Made by a program: the position numbers and the translations under genes. The notes beneath the pieces were generated by a model. It saw only the letters and a list, made by a program, of their open reading frames with translations. It was not told the origin of the DNA and ran no database searches. Positions 25,675 through 37,855 of a DNA stretch of 64,000 bases are shown here, piece after piece. This stretch comes from Epiperipatus broadwayi (taxonomy: Eukaryota > Onychophora > Udeonychophora > Euonychophora > Peripatidae), in assembly GCA_028023455.1 (NCBI GenBank), contig JAQFVV010006215.1:12751473-12815472 (forward strand), written 5' to 3'. Position 1 is the stretch's first letter. Every line of letters starts with the position of its first letter.

Positions 25675-26699
25675 TCTATTTTAATTACTTTCAAATTCTA
25701 TTTCCTATTCTGATTATTTTATTTCTATTTTGTTGATTTTATATATGTGCGACTTAATCCGAGTACTTGCAATAATTTTGATATAAACTAGTAATAGAGT
25801 AACATATTAACTGAATTTAAACACTAATGACGCTATTATAGATTAATAGGAACATTGATTACTTAATATGTATTAGTCTGTTATTAAGGTTTGAATTATT
25901 ATTATATCTGTTAATTAGATAACCGAGACCGATTCTTTTTTAAGACATTTCCCGCCATTTTTCGTGCTGTTATTTTTGCATTTTACAAATACTTTTATTT
26001 TTTAAATCGCTTTGAGATTTAGTATCTTTTTGTTTAATGTTGTAGGCTTTTATTATATATTTTTTTCGCATTTATTTCATAGGATTTTAAAAATAGCATT
26101 CATAATTTGCACTTTACTTATTTTTCATTGAACCCTTCGTGCAGGAGGGGAGGGGGGTTCTAAACATTATTCGCCTCAGATGTTATAATCAACTTTTGCT
26201 TTAAATTTCAATTTTCTATTCTGATTATTTTATTTCTGTTTTGTTGATTTTATATATGTGTGATTTAAACCTAGTATTTGCAATAATTTTTGATATAAAC
26301 TAGTAATACAGTAACATATTAACTGAATTTAAACTCTAATGATGCTATTACAGGTTAATAGAAACATTGATTACTTAATATGTATTAGTCTGTTATTAAG
26401 GTTTGAATTATTATCTGTTAGTTAGTGAGTGATTCTTTTTTAAATCATTTTGACATTTAATATGTTTTTGTTTAATTTCGTAGGCTTTTATTATAGTTTT
26501 TTTTTTTCAATTATACATTTCAATTTCAGGGATTTTGACCGATTTGTCTCATGCATGGGGTGTCTACCATTTCTAAAATTTAGCAATTTTTAGCGAATAT
26601 TTAAAAAAAATTTATCAATTGCAGGCTTCTTGGTGGTTCTGCAGTGTCACCTGGTGGCTCGTCCAGTACGTGAGAAAAGCACCAAAAAATATTATATTC

Positions 26700-27010
26700 T
26701 AAACACATCATTTTATGTTAAACTTCAATAACTATTAATTTTTTTAATTTGATAGACTACTTGTTCAATATCCCCAGAATAGTTTCTAGCTTATGGCTTT
26801 CATCAATGAGAAGTCTTGGCTGGATCTGGAAAGACATGAAACTAGATCTTAGTATCTAACACAATTCCCCAGCAACCACATTTTATCTTTTTATTTAACT
26901 ATAAAGTTATGAGTCCAAAATGAAAACACTTGTTTTCAATCCAAGCTCATTCACTTGTACAGTCATATAGATCTGAACCCAGTTCAGTATCCATTCATTT
27001 TGGTATCTTT
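26700..27010 (-). mobile_element. Penelope-like terminal-repeat fragment with hammerhead ribozyme relic
   Basis: Homologous to the repeat at 58.9-59.6 kb: it shares the reverse of TCTGGGGATATTG, the segment ATTTAACTATAAAGTTATGA and TTTTCAATCCAAGCTCAT. On the minus strand it has a hammerhead-like core: TTGATGA (26800-26806, canonical CUGAUGA), stem II AGC-CATAA-GCT, intact GAAA (26783-26786) and the cleavage-site position TTC (26777-26779). Hammerhead motifs of this compact type are known in the terminal repeats of Penelope-like elements. No reverse-transcriptase part is attached. Confidence 0.6.
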
Positions 27011-27149
27011 GGTTCTTTAATAATTCATAGTCACCGTCATTCCATGGGCAAGAATGGTATTAAATCAATAAACTTCATATGATCACAATTTTCCATGCCC
27101 ACACAAGCTAGCAAATCATTTGCATTGTGTTGCCCTATAGTTTGTTCTT

Positions 27150-30100
27150 TATCGGAGTCAGGAATCTCTCAGGCACTATGCCCAGGGAAACCTGTTAGCC
27201 ACCTTATCTCCCATTTCCATTCCCCACCCTAAGTTTTTTCCAAATTCTCCTCTATCATGCTCCATCCCATTTCCATAACATCATTTTTGTCCATTCTATG
27301 ACCCTTATATCTAGATCTACCTTATCTTTTTCCAAACCCAGCATGAAAATCAATAACCCACTTTCTCTATAATCACTTTGTTTATATTTATTTTTCCATA
27401 ACTTCATTAACTGTACCCTCTCTGCTTGTAAGCATTTACATTCAGTTATGGATGCTTAATATTTTTATGCCTTCCTTACATAACTTGCAGACTAAATCAC
27501 CCACATCCCTCCATTTGTGTATATTCCCTGTTGCTAATAATCCTGTTCAAGTCTTAAACAGTAAACTACTTTCCTTGCTATTATTGTAAATTAACTCACA
27601 CCCAAAATTCTGTTTACTTCTATATATATTTAAACTCTTTTTACTCTTCATACTAGTTCTCCAACTCCCTATTTTTTATTGATATGTCTATTCTTTTATC
27701 CTATTTGCCACTATAACAGTCAACAATTCTCCTAATATAATCAACTCATCTTTTATCCAAATCTTCTGTATACTGCACTATCTTTCTTATCCATTTTTCT
27801 TGCTTGTTTTTTTACTCATAACCCAATTAAATACTATTTTGGCTAATCTCTTAATATCCATAAATTATAATCTACCAAATATTTTTCATTTTACTTTTTG
27901 CATCTCTCATATAAAAACTTGACCATCCCATTTCTCCTTGAATTGCCTTCTTTGCCATCCACACATCTGCATCCAATGCCTGTTGTCCTAGTTCTCTTTA
28001 TACTTTTTCTAAGTAATCTAACCCCTCTTTACTAATACATAATGCATCATTACCATGTTAATTCTGCTACTGCCACTCCCTTCCATACAATTCCGGCTAC
28101 ATCCTATTTATTATATGAAAGAACGGCTAATTTCTTTATCAGTCCCTTTTCTTTCTTTGCTCCATTTATCAATTTTTTTCCTCATTTATCCAAGCAATTT
28201 CTCTGATTCCTTAGGATGATTCCCAAGTAATTATATCTATTCATCACATTTAACTTTATATCCCTCAATAAAAATTATTTTTCTTCTCTTTCCCAGCTTT
28301 ATCATCATTACTTTTGATTTTTCTTCACTAAATTTAATCCCCATCTCTTTACCCATCCTTGAGCACATCTTCATTATAACTTCCTTATCTTCTCTACTTT
28401 CTGTGCACAAAAAGATATCAGTAAATAAGATTAATAATAATTAATGGTATCTCTATTCCTCTTTCTATTGCTCTCTCCATTTCTCTGAAATACAACAACA
28501 AAATAGGTGACATAGTTCATCCTTGCCCTAATTGATACCTATAGTAATTATTTTCATGCAATCTCTTAATAAGATCCACTAAAGCTCCATTCACTTCCAA
28601 ATTTACTAAACTTATGTATAATCTATTTACTCTATCATATATTATTTCTATTTACTCTGTCATATACCTTCTCTACATCTATAAAGACTATATATAACTG
28701 TCTAGCTATATTCCCTACTCATATCTATAAGTTGTGTGACTACAAATAAACTATCTTCTATATGCCTATCTAATCTAAAACCTTCTTGCATTTCTACTAC
28801 TCTATTATTTTCTTCCATCCATTTTGCCACCCTTCCAGTCACCATATATGCAAAAACTTCATATATTACTGACATTACAGCTATAATTGTTTAATTTTAA
28901 CTTTCTATGGTCTTTATCCTTTCCTTTAAATAATAGCCTTACTCGTGTATTATTCTGGCTATCTGAAAATTCTGTCTTCTGTGCCATTTTATTAAAACAA
29001 TTATATATTTAATTTTTCCCTGTTTTCCAAATTCATCATCATCTCTGCTATCCATTCATCTAAACATCTTGGCTTTTCAATTTCTTCCATGCCTTATTCA
29101 TCTTTTTTAAAACTAATATTTCCATTCCTATGTGCTTTTATGTGTTATCACTGTTTTATTCATATCTGACATCTTTTTTCTATCCATTATGTACTTATTT
29201 AAGATTTCCTCTAATTCTTCTTTAGATCGATCTTTTTCCTCATCATTTAGTAATATTATTTCTTTCTCCCCTACATTCCTTTTAATATATTTTCAAAATG
29301 TTTTATTCCCATCTCTTCCACTTTTATTAATATCCGCCAATAATTTACTATTTAATTTAATTCTCTCTTTATAATTATCTATTTTAGCAAACTTTTTTTC
29401 TAAATACTTTTCCCATATAACATTAACATCTTTTTCACTTTCTTTGTTCTTAATAGCACACTTACATTCTCTTCATGCATTTCCCTATCTTTTACACTTT
29501 TACTAACTTTCATTTTCCTATTATTTTTATTCTTTTGAATATTTTCACCTAAAACTCCATTTGCCACTTTTTTTATTTCATTACACCATTCCTTATATTC
29601 ATCCTGAACAAAGCCTCCATGATTTCTTCTACTTTTATTCTATATTTTTTTAATTTATTCTTATCATTCATTCTCCATCCACATCTTTCACTATCCTTTC
29701 TACCTTTATTACTATTTTACATCATATTACTAAACCATTTCTATTATAAAAAAAATTATGATCACTATTACATACTCTCTCTTTATTATCAAACACTTTA
29801 ATTTTCTGTGTTTTATTCATTCCCTCTTTGTTTACTAATACATAATCTAGTGTGTGAAATATATTATTTCTAGACCATGGGTATTGTCTCTCATAAATAT
29901 TTGATAAATTTCCAATGCTTAAATTCATTCTCTGACAAAAAAAAAATCACAAGATGTTCATTCTTGTTATCTATATCATCAATTTCTTCAATATGCCTAT
30001 TAATATCCCATATAACCATTTATTTTATTTTCCCTTTTTTTTGAAACTCTGCATATCCTTAACTAGGCCATCATATATGCTGCTGTTCCACTCCATTATA

Positions 30101-30242
30101 GTTTGACCATCTTCAGTATCCATATACATTATAGCCACCATCGATTGTTGTCTTCCTAACCTTATCTTAAACTTCAAATGTTCTTGATATTTTACAGTAT
30201 TTAAATATTTTTTTGATATAATTCCTATACCATCACCCCTTT
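27150..30242 (-). mobile_element. APE-type LINE ORF2, longest copy, decayed
   Basis: Reading on the minus strand, the 5' side (30240 to about 29720) encodes the end of an APE-like endonuclease: HTLDYVLVNKEG and the SDHN motif in the frame 29722-29928. A linker follows, and then the reverse-transcriptase region (about 29000-28250) with the equivalents of PILFLLYF and FADD. The C-terminal part has a VCKLCKEGI knuckle (about 27480) and a 3' UTR ending GAGAGATTCCTGACTCCG near 27154. Many stops and frameshifts are present. An APE endonuclease with a C-terminal CCHC knuckle places it among CR1/L2/Jockey-type LINEs, without a firm clade. Confidence 0.8.
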
Positions 30243-30965
30243 TTTCTATTTATACTATTAAGAACAAAGAAAGTGAAAAAGATGTTAATGTTAAATGGGA
30301 AAAGTACTTAGAAAAAAAGTTGTCTGAAATAGATAACTATGGAGAGAGAATAAAATTGAATAGTAAATTGTTGGAGGATATTAATAAAAGTGGAAGAGAT
30401 GGGAACAAAAAATTTTGGAAATACATTAAAAGAAGGAATGTAGGGAAGAGAGAAATAGTGTTACTAGATGATGAGGAAATAGAGTGTAGATCTATTAATT
30501 AGAGATAATCTTAAATAAGTATATAATGGATATAGAAAAGATGTTACATATAAAGGACAGAGTGATAGCAAGCATGAAAGCATATATTAATGGGATTATT
30601 AAGTTTACGGAAAATGAACTGAGTGAGGCAGGAAAGAGCATGAAAAGTGAAAAGGCAAGAGGTTTGGATGGATGGGCAGCAAAGATGATAGTGAATTTAG
30701 ATCATAGGGCAAAATTAAAACTATTATCATGTTTAAATAAAATGGCACAGAAAAGAAATTTTCTGGGTATTTGAAGTAATACAAGAGTAAGGCTACTATT
30801 TAAAGGAAAGAATAAAAATCATAGAAAATTAAACAATTATAGACCAATAGCAGTAATGACAGTGTTATATAAAGTTTTCTCATATATGGTGGCTGGAAGG
30901 GACACAAAATGGATGGAAAAAATAATATAATGGAGAAATGCAAGGGTTTTTTTGTTTGGATAGGC
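30243..30965 (+). mobile_element. APE-type LINE, opposed second fragment (linker to start of reverse transcriptase)
   Basis: The plus strand encodes LSEIDNYGERIKLNSKLLED and FWKYIKRRNVGKREI (30320-30502). It then reads TENELSEAGKSMKSEKARGL (30526-30774) and, with frame breaks, KLNNYRPIAVMTVLYKVF (about 30820-30880), the first conserved block of the reverse transcriptase. The same segment exists in opposite orientation in the neighbouring copy (about 29450-28800). The two lie head to head with almost no spacer, and this one is truncated at both ends. Confidence 0.8.
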
Positions 30966-32134
30966 CTATAGAAGATAGTTTATTTGTTGTCACACAAATA
31001 TAAGATATTTATTTAAGTCAAAAGTTTTTTAGCATAGACATTTCTCCAAAAGGAGATTAATTATAACAGCTACTTTTTTTAAATGATAACCCAAGAGAAC
31101 AGTCACTTCAGTCTAAATTATGATTTAATAAAACGCTGACTTCTACATAGATGGCTTATTTTAAGATTGATCCCTAAATCTATAAAACAAAATCTCGAAT
31201 GATGTCTCACATACAAATGCAGAAATATTTTTAATTATTCAACAGTAAATAAGCAACTGCATGCTCTCCATATAAATATTTAGATGTAAATATGATTTGT
31301 TATATTATTCTCATTCTGTTCGTAAATTAAAATTATTGTTATTATTAATAATTTTGTCACTTGTTTATTTCTCATCCAAATCTAAATATTTTACTTTATC
31401 TTTTAATAAATTACTAATGTGGAGAGGATAACAGTCAGGAAACATGGCTAGATCTGTATAAAGGCTTGCCTTTATGTCTTTAGTCTGATTGTTATCCATG
31501 ACTATTATAAAATAGTTAACTAAAAATTTTATAGTCACTCCACTATGTAAGCAGTCACCCATTAGAAATTCATAATTCCCCTAGACTAGAATTTAATTGG
31601 CAAATATCATTCACTGGTGATTATATATTTTTGAACAATTTAGTATTTTTTTATTGTTTTTGTTTAAAAGGGACAAGCATTTGGAATAATTAAGCAATAG
31701 GATACTAGGATACTCTGACCAAATAAAAAACTTTGAATATCAATGATGGTGTATGGCCATATATTGACACTACCCTCCTTACTTTATAACAAAATTTCAT
31801 TCTAACATTGGAGTATTTAGAATTATACCACAAATTTAACATTAGTATAGAAAATATTATACATTTAAAATATTTTAAATATGTTTTTTATATCTCTCAT
31901 AAAGAATGTGACTGATAAAAGAAGCAAAAATAAATATTTAAACACTTAAATAGTATTACAAATCTTTTTATTTAATTTTTATATATATATACTCAAACTT
32001 ATCTAAATTGTACATATACATAATTTTTTCAAAAACATTTAAAAAAAAGATTTAAAAAATACAGCTTCCACATTTTCTTTTTAAAAATAATTAAAATTGT
32101 AATAAAAATTATGCTATTTTTATTTTTTTTCCAT
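30966..32134. other. AT-rich stretch, nothing recognised
   Basis: No gene or known repeat was seen. The ORF 31365-31562 on the minus strand has no recognisable motif and is regarded as chance. Confidence 0.45.
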
Positions 32135-32225
32135 GTGCCATAGCATTGGCTGGGAAGCAAACCCGCTAACCTGGGACAACTGCTTGTAAGACAGCTGTGC
32201 TGACCTCTTGACCACCAATACTTAA
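32135..32225 (-). repeat. tRNA-derived SINE or tRNA pseudogene fragment
   Basis: The minus strand reads TTGGTGGTCAAGAGGTCAGC, then ACAGCTGTCTTACAAGCAG, then CCCAGG and GGGTTTGCTTCCCAGCC. This is the layout of a tRNA-like head with a degenerate box A, an anticodon-arm region and a box B-like GGTTTGCTTCC. It is followed by an A-rich tail toward 32110. The cloverleaf is imperfect, so it is not a functional tRNA gene. A tRNA-derived SINE head is the better reading. Confidence 0.5.
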
Positions 32226-33866
32226 TTTTTTAAAAAAAATGTTAAGAAAACCAAGAAACATGTTTATCTAATTAAAAAGTGAAAATGCATTATTATAAAA
32301 TTTTAACCCTTAGTAAGACCTCTGATATTGAGAAATAACATAAAAATCAGATGGACGGATTTTTTTTGTTTTATTCACTTTTTTAGAAATATTTGCAGCA
32401 ATAATTAAAGAATTTCAATTTATTGCATTTTAAAATTACATACATGTTCTATAATTGAAGATAGGTAGAATATAACTAGAGAATAGAGTTCAAACAAGTA
32501 ATATCATTTTACTATTATCAGTAGTAGCTCTCAGAATTTATTCTAGCATCTTAATTTTAAGTCTATATTATTAAAATTACTGATAAAGATAATAAAAATG
32601 CTAATCCAAGTATTAAAAAAAATCCACTAGTCCAAAAATTATGGATGCTTTACTAGAAAATATCAAACACTAATAAAGAATATTAGAGAATTTGTCTTGT
32701 ATATGAAGTTTCACAATTTCTATTATTTACAATTCAAAAAAAATGAAATATAAAAAATTAGAAATATTAAAAAGTATATTTTTTGTTCACAGTGCATCTA
32801 CGATATTTACAAAGACCCGTGTGCTATATATTTTCAGCATGTATATTACACACATACCTATGCATGTTAAAAACACATACTACAGTCTATTATTTACAAT
32901 ATGACTCAAAATCAAATGTCATAGATATATAGGGGCTATTTTATTTATAACAAAATTATTTTAGTAGGGAATATTATCTAATTTTTAATTACTAAACGTC
33001 ATATTTCCCAAAATTTTAATTGATCAAGTAATAAAAATATTTGATCTAATTATTATCTATTTCTCTTTTAAAGAGGTCTCTTTCTTCTGCACAGCCTTGA
33101 AATTAATCATAATCACTTTTTTAATAAATTACAATCAATGTAATACCTTGACTTTTTCATGATAATTTTTTTAAAATTATAACTAAATTATTTTTATTAC
33201 ATTCAGTCTATTTTAAATATAATCAATTTATAAGCATATATATCTAGTAGTAGATTAAGCATGTTGATGTTCTCATTTTTATGTTATTTAATAATGAATC
33301 TTTGTCTTCTAGAAAATGAAGGTTATAATGGATGTAATTTTATTAGAGAATTATATATTTTTTACTTATACAGATAGGCTTTTATAAAATTAAATGTTCT
33401 CTGATTTATTCTGATTGTATTATTTGGAAGAAATGATTATTGATAATAAAGGTGAATATTTAACATTATTAGATATGTTAGTTACTTGTAATAGAAAAAT
33501 ATAAATTAGAAAAATTGTTGAATGAATTTAATATTTTGATTTTATATAAAATATATTTTGGAAAATGGGGGGAGATTGTATTATATTCATTTAAAATTTT
33601 TTGATTTATTGGTAGAAAGATTCAAAAGATATTTTATTATGTAATCATTATATAAAGAATAAAATTTAAGACCTGATAGCTAACAATCTATTATTCATTA
33701 AATAGCAGCTTTAAGAGTTTTTGCTATAGAAATAAAAAATTAAGTAATTCTAAAAATATAGATTTCTCTTAAAAAAGAGAATTTTTATAATGATTATATT
33801 ACTATAGGTTATTCTAATTATAAAGATGCAAGACTGTCCTTATTTGAATGTAATATAACTTATGTG
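32226..33866. other. AT-rich stretch, nothing recognised
   Basis: Very low G+C, with no ORF worth reporting, no paired repeats found and no RNA gene seen. Confidence 0.5.
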
Positions 33867-34460
33867 TGCTGAAATGCAATATAAAGGAAAAGCTATAATT
33901 AAATAAATGATAATATCAGGCAGCTAAGTCCTTTCGAGGTCCTCATAATCATAGCATTAGAATGACCATGAGGAAAAATAGTAGTATATATATAAACAAA
34001 AATACATTCAAAGCTTATGCAAATTAGAGAGTTCATTTCTTAGAAAGGGGGAAGCATGATTCCTTTTGATTTATAGCATTGTTGTTATTAGCTATGTACC
34101 AAACTTCTTTGACCTTCACTAGAGCGTTTCTCTCAATGCAAGCAGTTACGGCAGATATGTGTTCAAATATATAGCCAGTGATGTTCTGGTGCTCCAAAAA
34201 AATTGACTTATACTCAGGCTTCTGAGGCCCTTCTATATAAATACAGGTTGTGAAAGTCGTGTAGAGGATTGCACCCAGCTAGGAAGCATAATTCTTGTAT
34301 ATGGTATTTGATCCATTTTTTGCTTATATATATATATATACTAATCATTTTTATGCATGATCATTCTAATGCTATGACTATGAGGACATAGAAAAACCAA
34401 GAGTGCTGATATTGTCATTATTCAATTATAGCTTTTCCTTTTTATTGTTTCACTGCACAT
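33867..34460. mobile_element. DNA-transposon-like element with about 110-bp terminal inverted repeats
   Basis: The left end (33867-33975) and right end (34341-34460) are inverted copies, including AAGGAAAAGCTATAATT / AATTATAGCTTTTCCTT and CATAGCATTAGAATGA / TCATTCTAATGCTATG. Between them lies a minus-strand coding relic (34033-34278). ATAGGTTATTCT occurs outside both ends (33806 and 34468), but its distance from the repeat ends differs, so I do not claim a target duplication. The superfamily is undetermined. Confidence 0.6.
34033..34278 (-). pseudogene. Decayed ORF inside the long-TIR element (unknown protein)
   Basis: About 81 open codons on the minus strand, between a TAG (34279-34281) and a TGA (34033-34035). 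It includes EGPQKPEYKSIFLEHQNITG, FEHISAVTACIERNALVKVK and CFPLSKK near the end. A related sequence lies on the same strand at 35410-35600, sharing the pattern FE-x3-SAV-x2-C-x2-RN...KVK-x2-W-x-I and a terminal FP-x-SKK. Two diverged copies of one pattern argue for an old transposon-encoded protein. I do not recognise the family. Confidence 0.4.
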
Positions 34461-34652
34461 ACGGTAGATAGGTTATTCTGAGAAATTGATTAAAGATATT
34501 TTGTTTAATAAAAAATTATAATATTGTATTTACTATTTTAAAAGAGGTTAATAAGAAAAAATAATTTTCTGTCTTTTAAATTATTTTCTTATAAAATCAT
34601 GATATATTTAGGAATAAAAAAATAATACAAGAGGAAGAGTGTTACTTTAGAT

Positions 34653-35150
34653 CAGTGGTCTTCAACCTTTTCACACCTGTGGACCGGTAAAAATAAGGAT
34701 AAGGTTTCGCGGACCAGCAAAAATAAGAATAAGGTTTCGAGGATCAGTAGAAGTCTATAGATAAATTTTCTTAAAGATGTAAACTGCTTAGCCTTAGATG
34801 AAGTTATATATATGGAGTTTGTATAATAAAAAACTTTTTTTTTTTAATTTTGAATTTTTTTAGAAAAGTAATAAAAAATTTAATTCATCCCCTCCCCCCA
34901 TAAACATCTGTGATAACTAGAAAAATTAAATTAATTTATGTATGACTGATTAGATTTTGTTTTCATTCTGTTTCTTTTTTTTAATTGGGTAAAAATGAGA
35001 TGAAAAAATAAATAAAAATTGTTTATATTAATTAAAAGTTGAAACTCTTAATATTTTGTTATTACAAACTTTTCTTCCAGTCTACCGTGGACCGGTAAAA
35101 AACTTCTGCGGCTCAGCACTGGTCCACGGACCAAGGGTTGAAGACCACTG
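34653..35150. mobile_element. Non-autonomous hAT-type transposon (498 bp) with perfect TIRs and 8-bp duplication
   Basis: The ends are CAGTGGTCTTCAACC (34653-34667) and GGTTGAAGACCACTG (35136-35150), perfect 15-bp inverted repeats. CTTTAGAT flanks both sides (34645-34652 and 35151-35158). CAGTGG termini and 8-bp duplications are diagnostic of the hAT superfamily. Next to the left end are two to three tandem units of about 32 bp, each with GGACCGGTAAAAATAAG and GGTTTCG variants; the right end has a related GTGGACCGGTAAAAA. There is no coding capacity, so it would need a transposase in trans. Confidence 0.93.
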
Positions 35151-35239
35151 CTTTAGATAATTTATTAAATAATATTAAGAATATAACACTTTTAAATGCT
35201 TTATCTCCAAAACTGTAATATAAGTAAAAGATACAAACA

Positions 35240-35660
35240 ATGTATTAAAAGCAAAGCTTTATTCGTGCAGACAATTATGAAGTGCTGAGCATGCTTTTGA
35301 CTGGATTCAGTCATAGACATAGCAATGAATGTAAAGAAGGTAAGGGGGTATTAAGTAATATGGAAACAAGTTAAATAATTTGCATATTGTTTACATTGTA
35401 AATTAAATGATTAGTGGGCCATTTCTTGGAGGGGAATGCAGGATTTTTTTTTAACTGATGGTATGTTTATCTTCAAAGATGTGCCAAGCATCCTTGACTT
35501 TATGCTTGGCATTGTTGCGCTTGGTGCAGACTGCACTAAATGCTGTAGATTCGAAACTATGATCAAATTTAGAGAAATGGTTGAAAAAGATAAACTTTGC
35601 ATCAGTGTGAGTTATAGCTCAATTGTAAAGGTATTTAAGTTGAGCTAAATGATTGGATAA
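35240..35660 (-). pseudogene. Second relic of the unknown protein found at 34.0-34.3 kb
   Basis: The minus strand reads FESTAFSAVCTKRNNAKHKV then KDAWHIFEDKHTIS and a stop. After a frameshift it continues NPAFPSKKWPT (about 35420-35540). It aligns with the ORF in the neighbouring long-TIR element at matching positions (FE, SAV, C, RN, KVK, W, I, FP-SKK). No inverted repeats were found around it. It lies directly downstream of the hAT element. Confidence 0.4.
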
Positions 35661-37855
35661 GTTGGTTCGGGACTCACTGTAATAAACAGAATGGAAGACG
35701 TATTTGGACATTTTATTTTGTAAACAATCTGAGAGTGAAGGTCAAGTCAGGAAACAGTTTTTTTTTTAAGTTATAAATAATATTAAAGAAAAAAATAATA
35801 GAAATACCATTTTTATATTAATCTTTGCTTTTGTAAAAAAAATGCATAGGTCAAAGTAGTTTGAATTTAAATGAAATAGTTAAAGTTCATAAAAGTACAA
35901 CCAATTAAAAAATATCTCAATTCTACATTATATATTCATGAGAGAAATACAGGCCACAATATTTTGTTTGAACAAGCTACATTTGTCATCTTTGAGAAGA
36001 ATTAAAGAAATTCTTTTAATTAAAAATTATAAATCTAAAGTTGTTAATTTATTTAAAACTTTTTTTAATAATAAAGGTAAATTAGAATGTTAGTTTGAAT
36101 TGTCAGAAGTTAGTAGGGTATATATATATCTTTTTTGTATTATTGATTATATTTGAGAATTTCACCTTGACAAAAAACCACTGGCAGTGAATTTTTAATT
36201 TGAAGTTGGCTAGTATTAACTTTTTGAATTGGTATATTTGGTTTATATATATATGTGAATTCATAGTATTATTTCTGGGAACTTCCATATAGTAAAATAT
36301 AATAGCTAAATCTTTATAACTACATAGTGGTATAAAATCAAATAATAAATGCACATTAAATTCCTGTGGAAATTAACAACAGTTGAATGTTTAAAAACAA
36401 GAGATGGCTTGTAAGATTCAGAAATTACAATACTTTTATTATAATTTTCATTAAGAAAGATTCTAACATTTTTTGCATGTCATTTTAATATAAAAAGACA
36501 TGGAAATTATTAAATGTATTCACAAAATGAATTGTCTTACTTACATATCAAATTAATATCCTTTGCAAAAATTTTCCTTTAAGCCTTGCATTTTCAGCCT
36601 GTCTATGATTTATGTTTTCACTTTTATTATTTGTTTTTAAAAACATTGGCTGAATGATTCTTCAGCTTCTGATTTCAGAAAAACAGAAGCATATTGATTT
36701 TTTTTTTTCAGAAATTATTCACTAAATTGAAACTTTCAAACGTGATCTTCAAATTTAATACAGCAAAAATAGTAAAAATCTTCCAGAATTCCACAGCACT
36801 GTTTTTCTTTTATTTATTTAAAAGTGAAATATGAATAACAAAAATTTTGAAATACTAATCTTTAATTAATTAATTGAGTGTATGACAGATGCAGTATAAA
36901 ATGCCAAAATTATAGCTTAAGAAGTATAAGTGTAAGATATATGAGTTAAATCCAGGTTTCTTTTTCTTTCTACAAAAAAAATAAAATAATTTAGAAACAA
37001 CACATTCTTCTTTTATAAATTAATGAAAGTTTGTTGTTTATTGTAAACACTCTCACTAAAGCTAAAAATGTATATTATATATTGAACTGAAAATATATAA
37101 ATAAGATTAAGAAAACAAGAGTTAGTGAAATACTATGAGCATGGAATGAATTTGTGAATTAACTTAAAAGTTTAAATTATTTGTATCATTGAAATCAGGA
37201 AATGTATAAAACAAAATTTAGTATTGTAAAAGATTAACATGATTTTTATCAATAATAGTTATTTGTGAATGAATAAAATTGGAATTGAGAAAAATAAGAA
37301 AAAGTATTTACAGTAATAAACATATCAATAAAGAAAACAAAAATATTTGGAAAATTTTAAAAATATATACAATATTAGGAGGGGAGGGCTACAATAATAA
37401 TTTAATGGAATAAAGTAACAAAAAAGTAGGGAAGAAAAAAATAGGTTGAGGTATACAGCAAGGAAATTGTGATGAAGTTGTCGAAGGAAGTTTGAGTAAA
37501 ATGAGAAACAAAAATGACAAAGAAATTATTATATTAATAATTAAAAAAATAAGACTGAAAGTGTCTGTAAGGTGTTACGAAGTCTATTTTTGGGTAAAGA
37601 AAAAAAGTGATAGAAAATTATGTATGTATACAAAATATATATATTCCAGGAATGAAATTTAGAGTTATTCACCAGACAATTATTCATTATAAGATAGTGG
37701 AAGAAAATAATCCAATTACTTTTTCTTTACATATAGATATATGTATATATGCTTATAAATTTGTCTGAAAGTTTGTAATAATGGTATATTATTAGATGTG
37801 ATATGTTGGACTATTTCCATCATCTATGAGTGAATGTTGAATGTATAGAAAATTT
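35661..37855. other. AT-rich stretch; possible trace of a LINE near 37.4-37.6 kb
   Basis: No gene is visible. The purine-rich segment 37360-37620 on the plus strand has the biased composition of the RTE relics and a GIQQGN-like triplet reading, but it is too decayed to assign. The ORF 36103-36354 has no motif. Confidence 0.35.

Larger units (their letters stand above)
23218..26683. mobile_element. 3.47 kb palindromic (foldback) transposon with 8-bp target duplication
   Basis: The outermost bases are GGTGCTTTTCTCAC (23218) and GTGAGAAAAGCACC (ending 26683). They are flanked by AAAAAATA on both sides (23210-23217 and 26684-26691). The arms of about 1.55 kb are inverted copies; the left one is longer because of a 320-bp insertion (about 24105-24430) that the right arm lacks. 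Each arm also holds an internal direct repeat (compare 23480-23640 with 23990-24110 plus 24430-24480). The centre near 25115 contains a nested hairpin (25080-25098 with 25134-25152). Long terminal inverted repeats with 8-10 bp duplications occur in Mutator-like and foldback elements; the class is not settled. No transposase is seen. Confidence 0.75.

Noticed and set aside
6966-26683. Long palindromes as sequencing fold-back artefacts
   Set aside because: Arms differ at many bases and carry arm-specific insertions (LINE at 7.8 kb, 320 bp at 24.1 kb), which a missed-adapter artefact would not give.
29132-29801. Two plus-strand ORFs rich in Ser, Phe and Leu
   Set aside because: Antisense readings of the decayed LINE ORF2 on the minus strand.
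35436-35648. 70-codon plus-strand ORF
   Set aside because: The opposite strand holds the pattern shared with 34.0-34.3 kb, so the plus-strand frame is a shadow.
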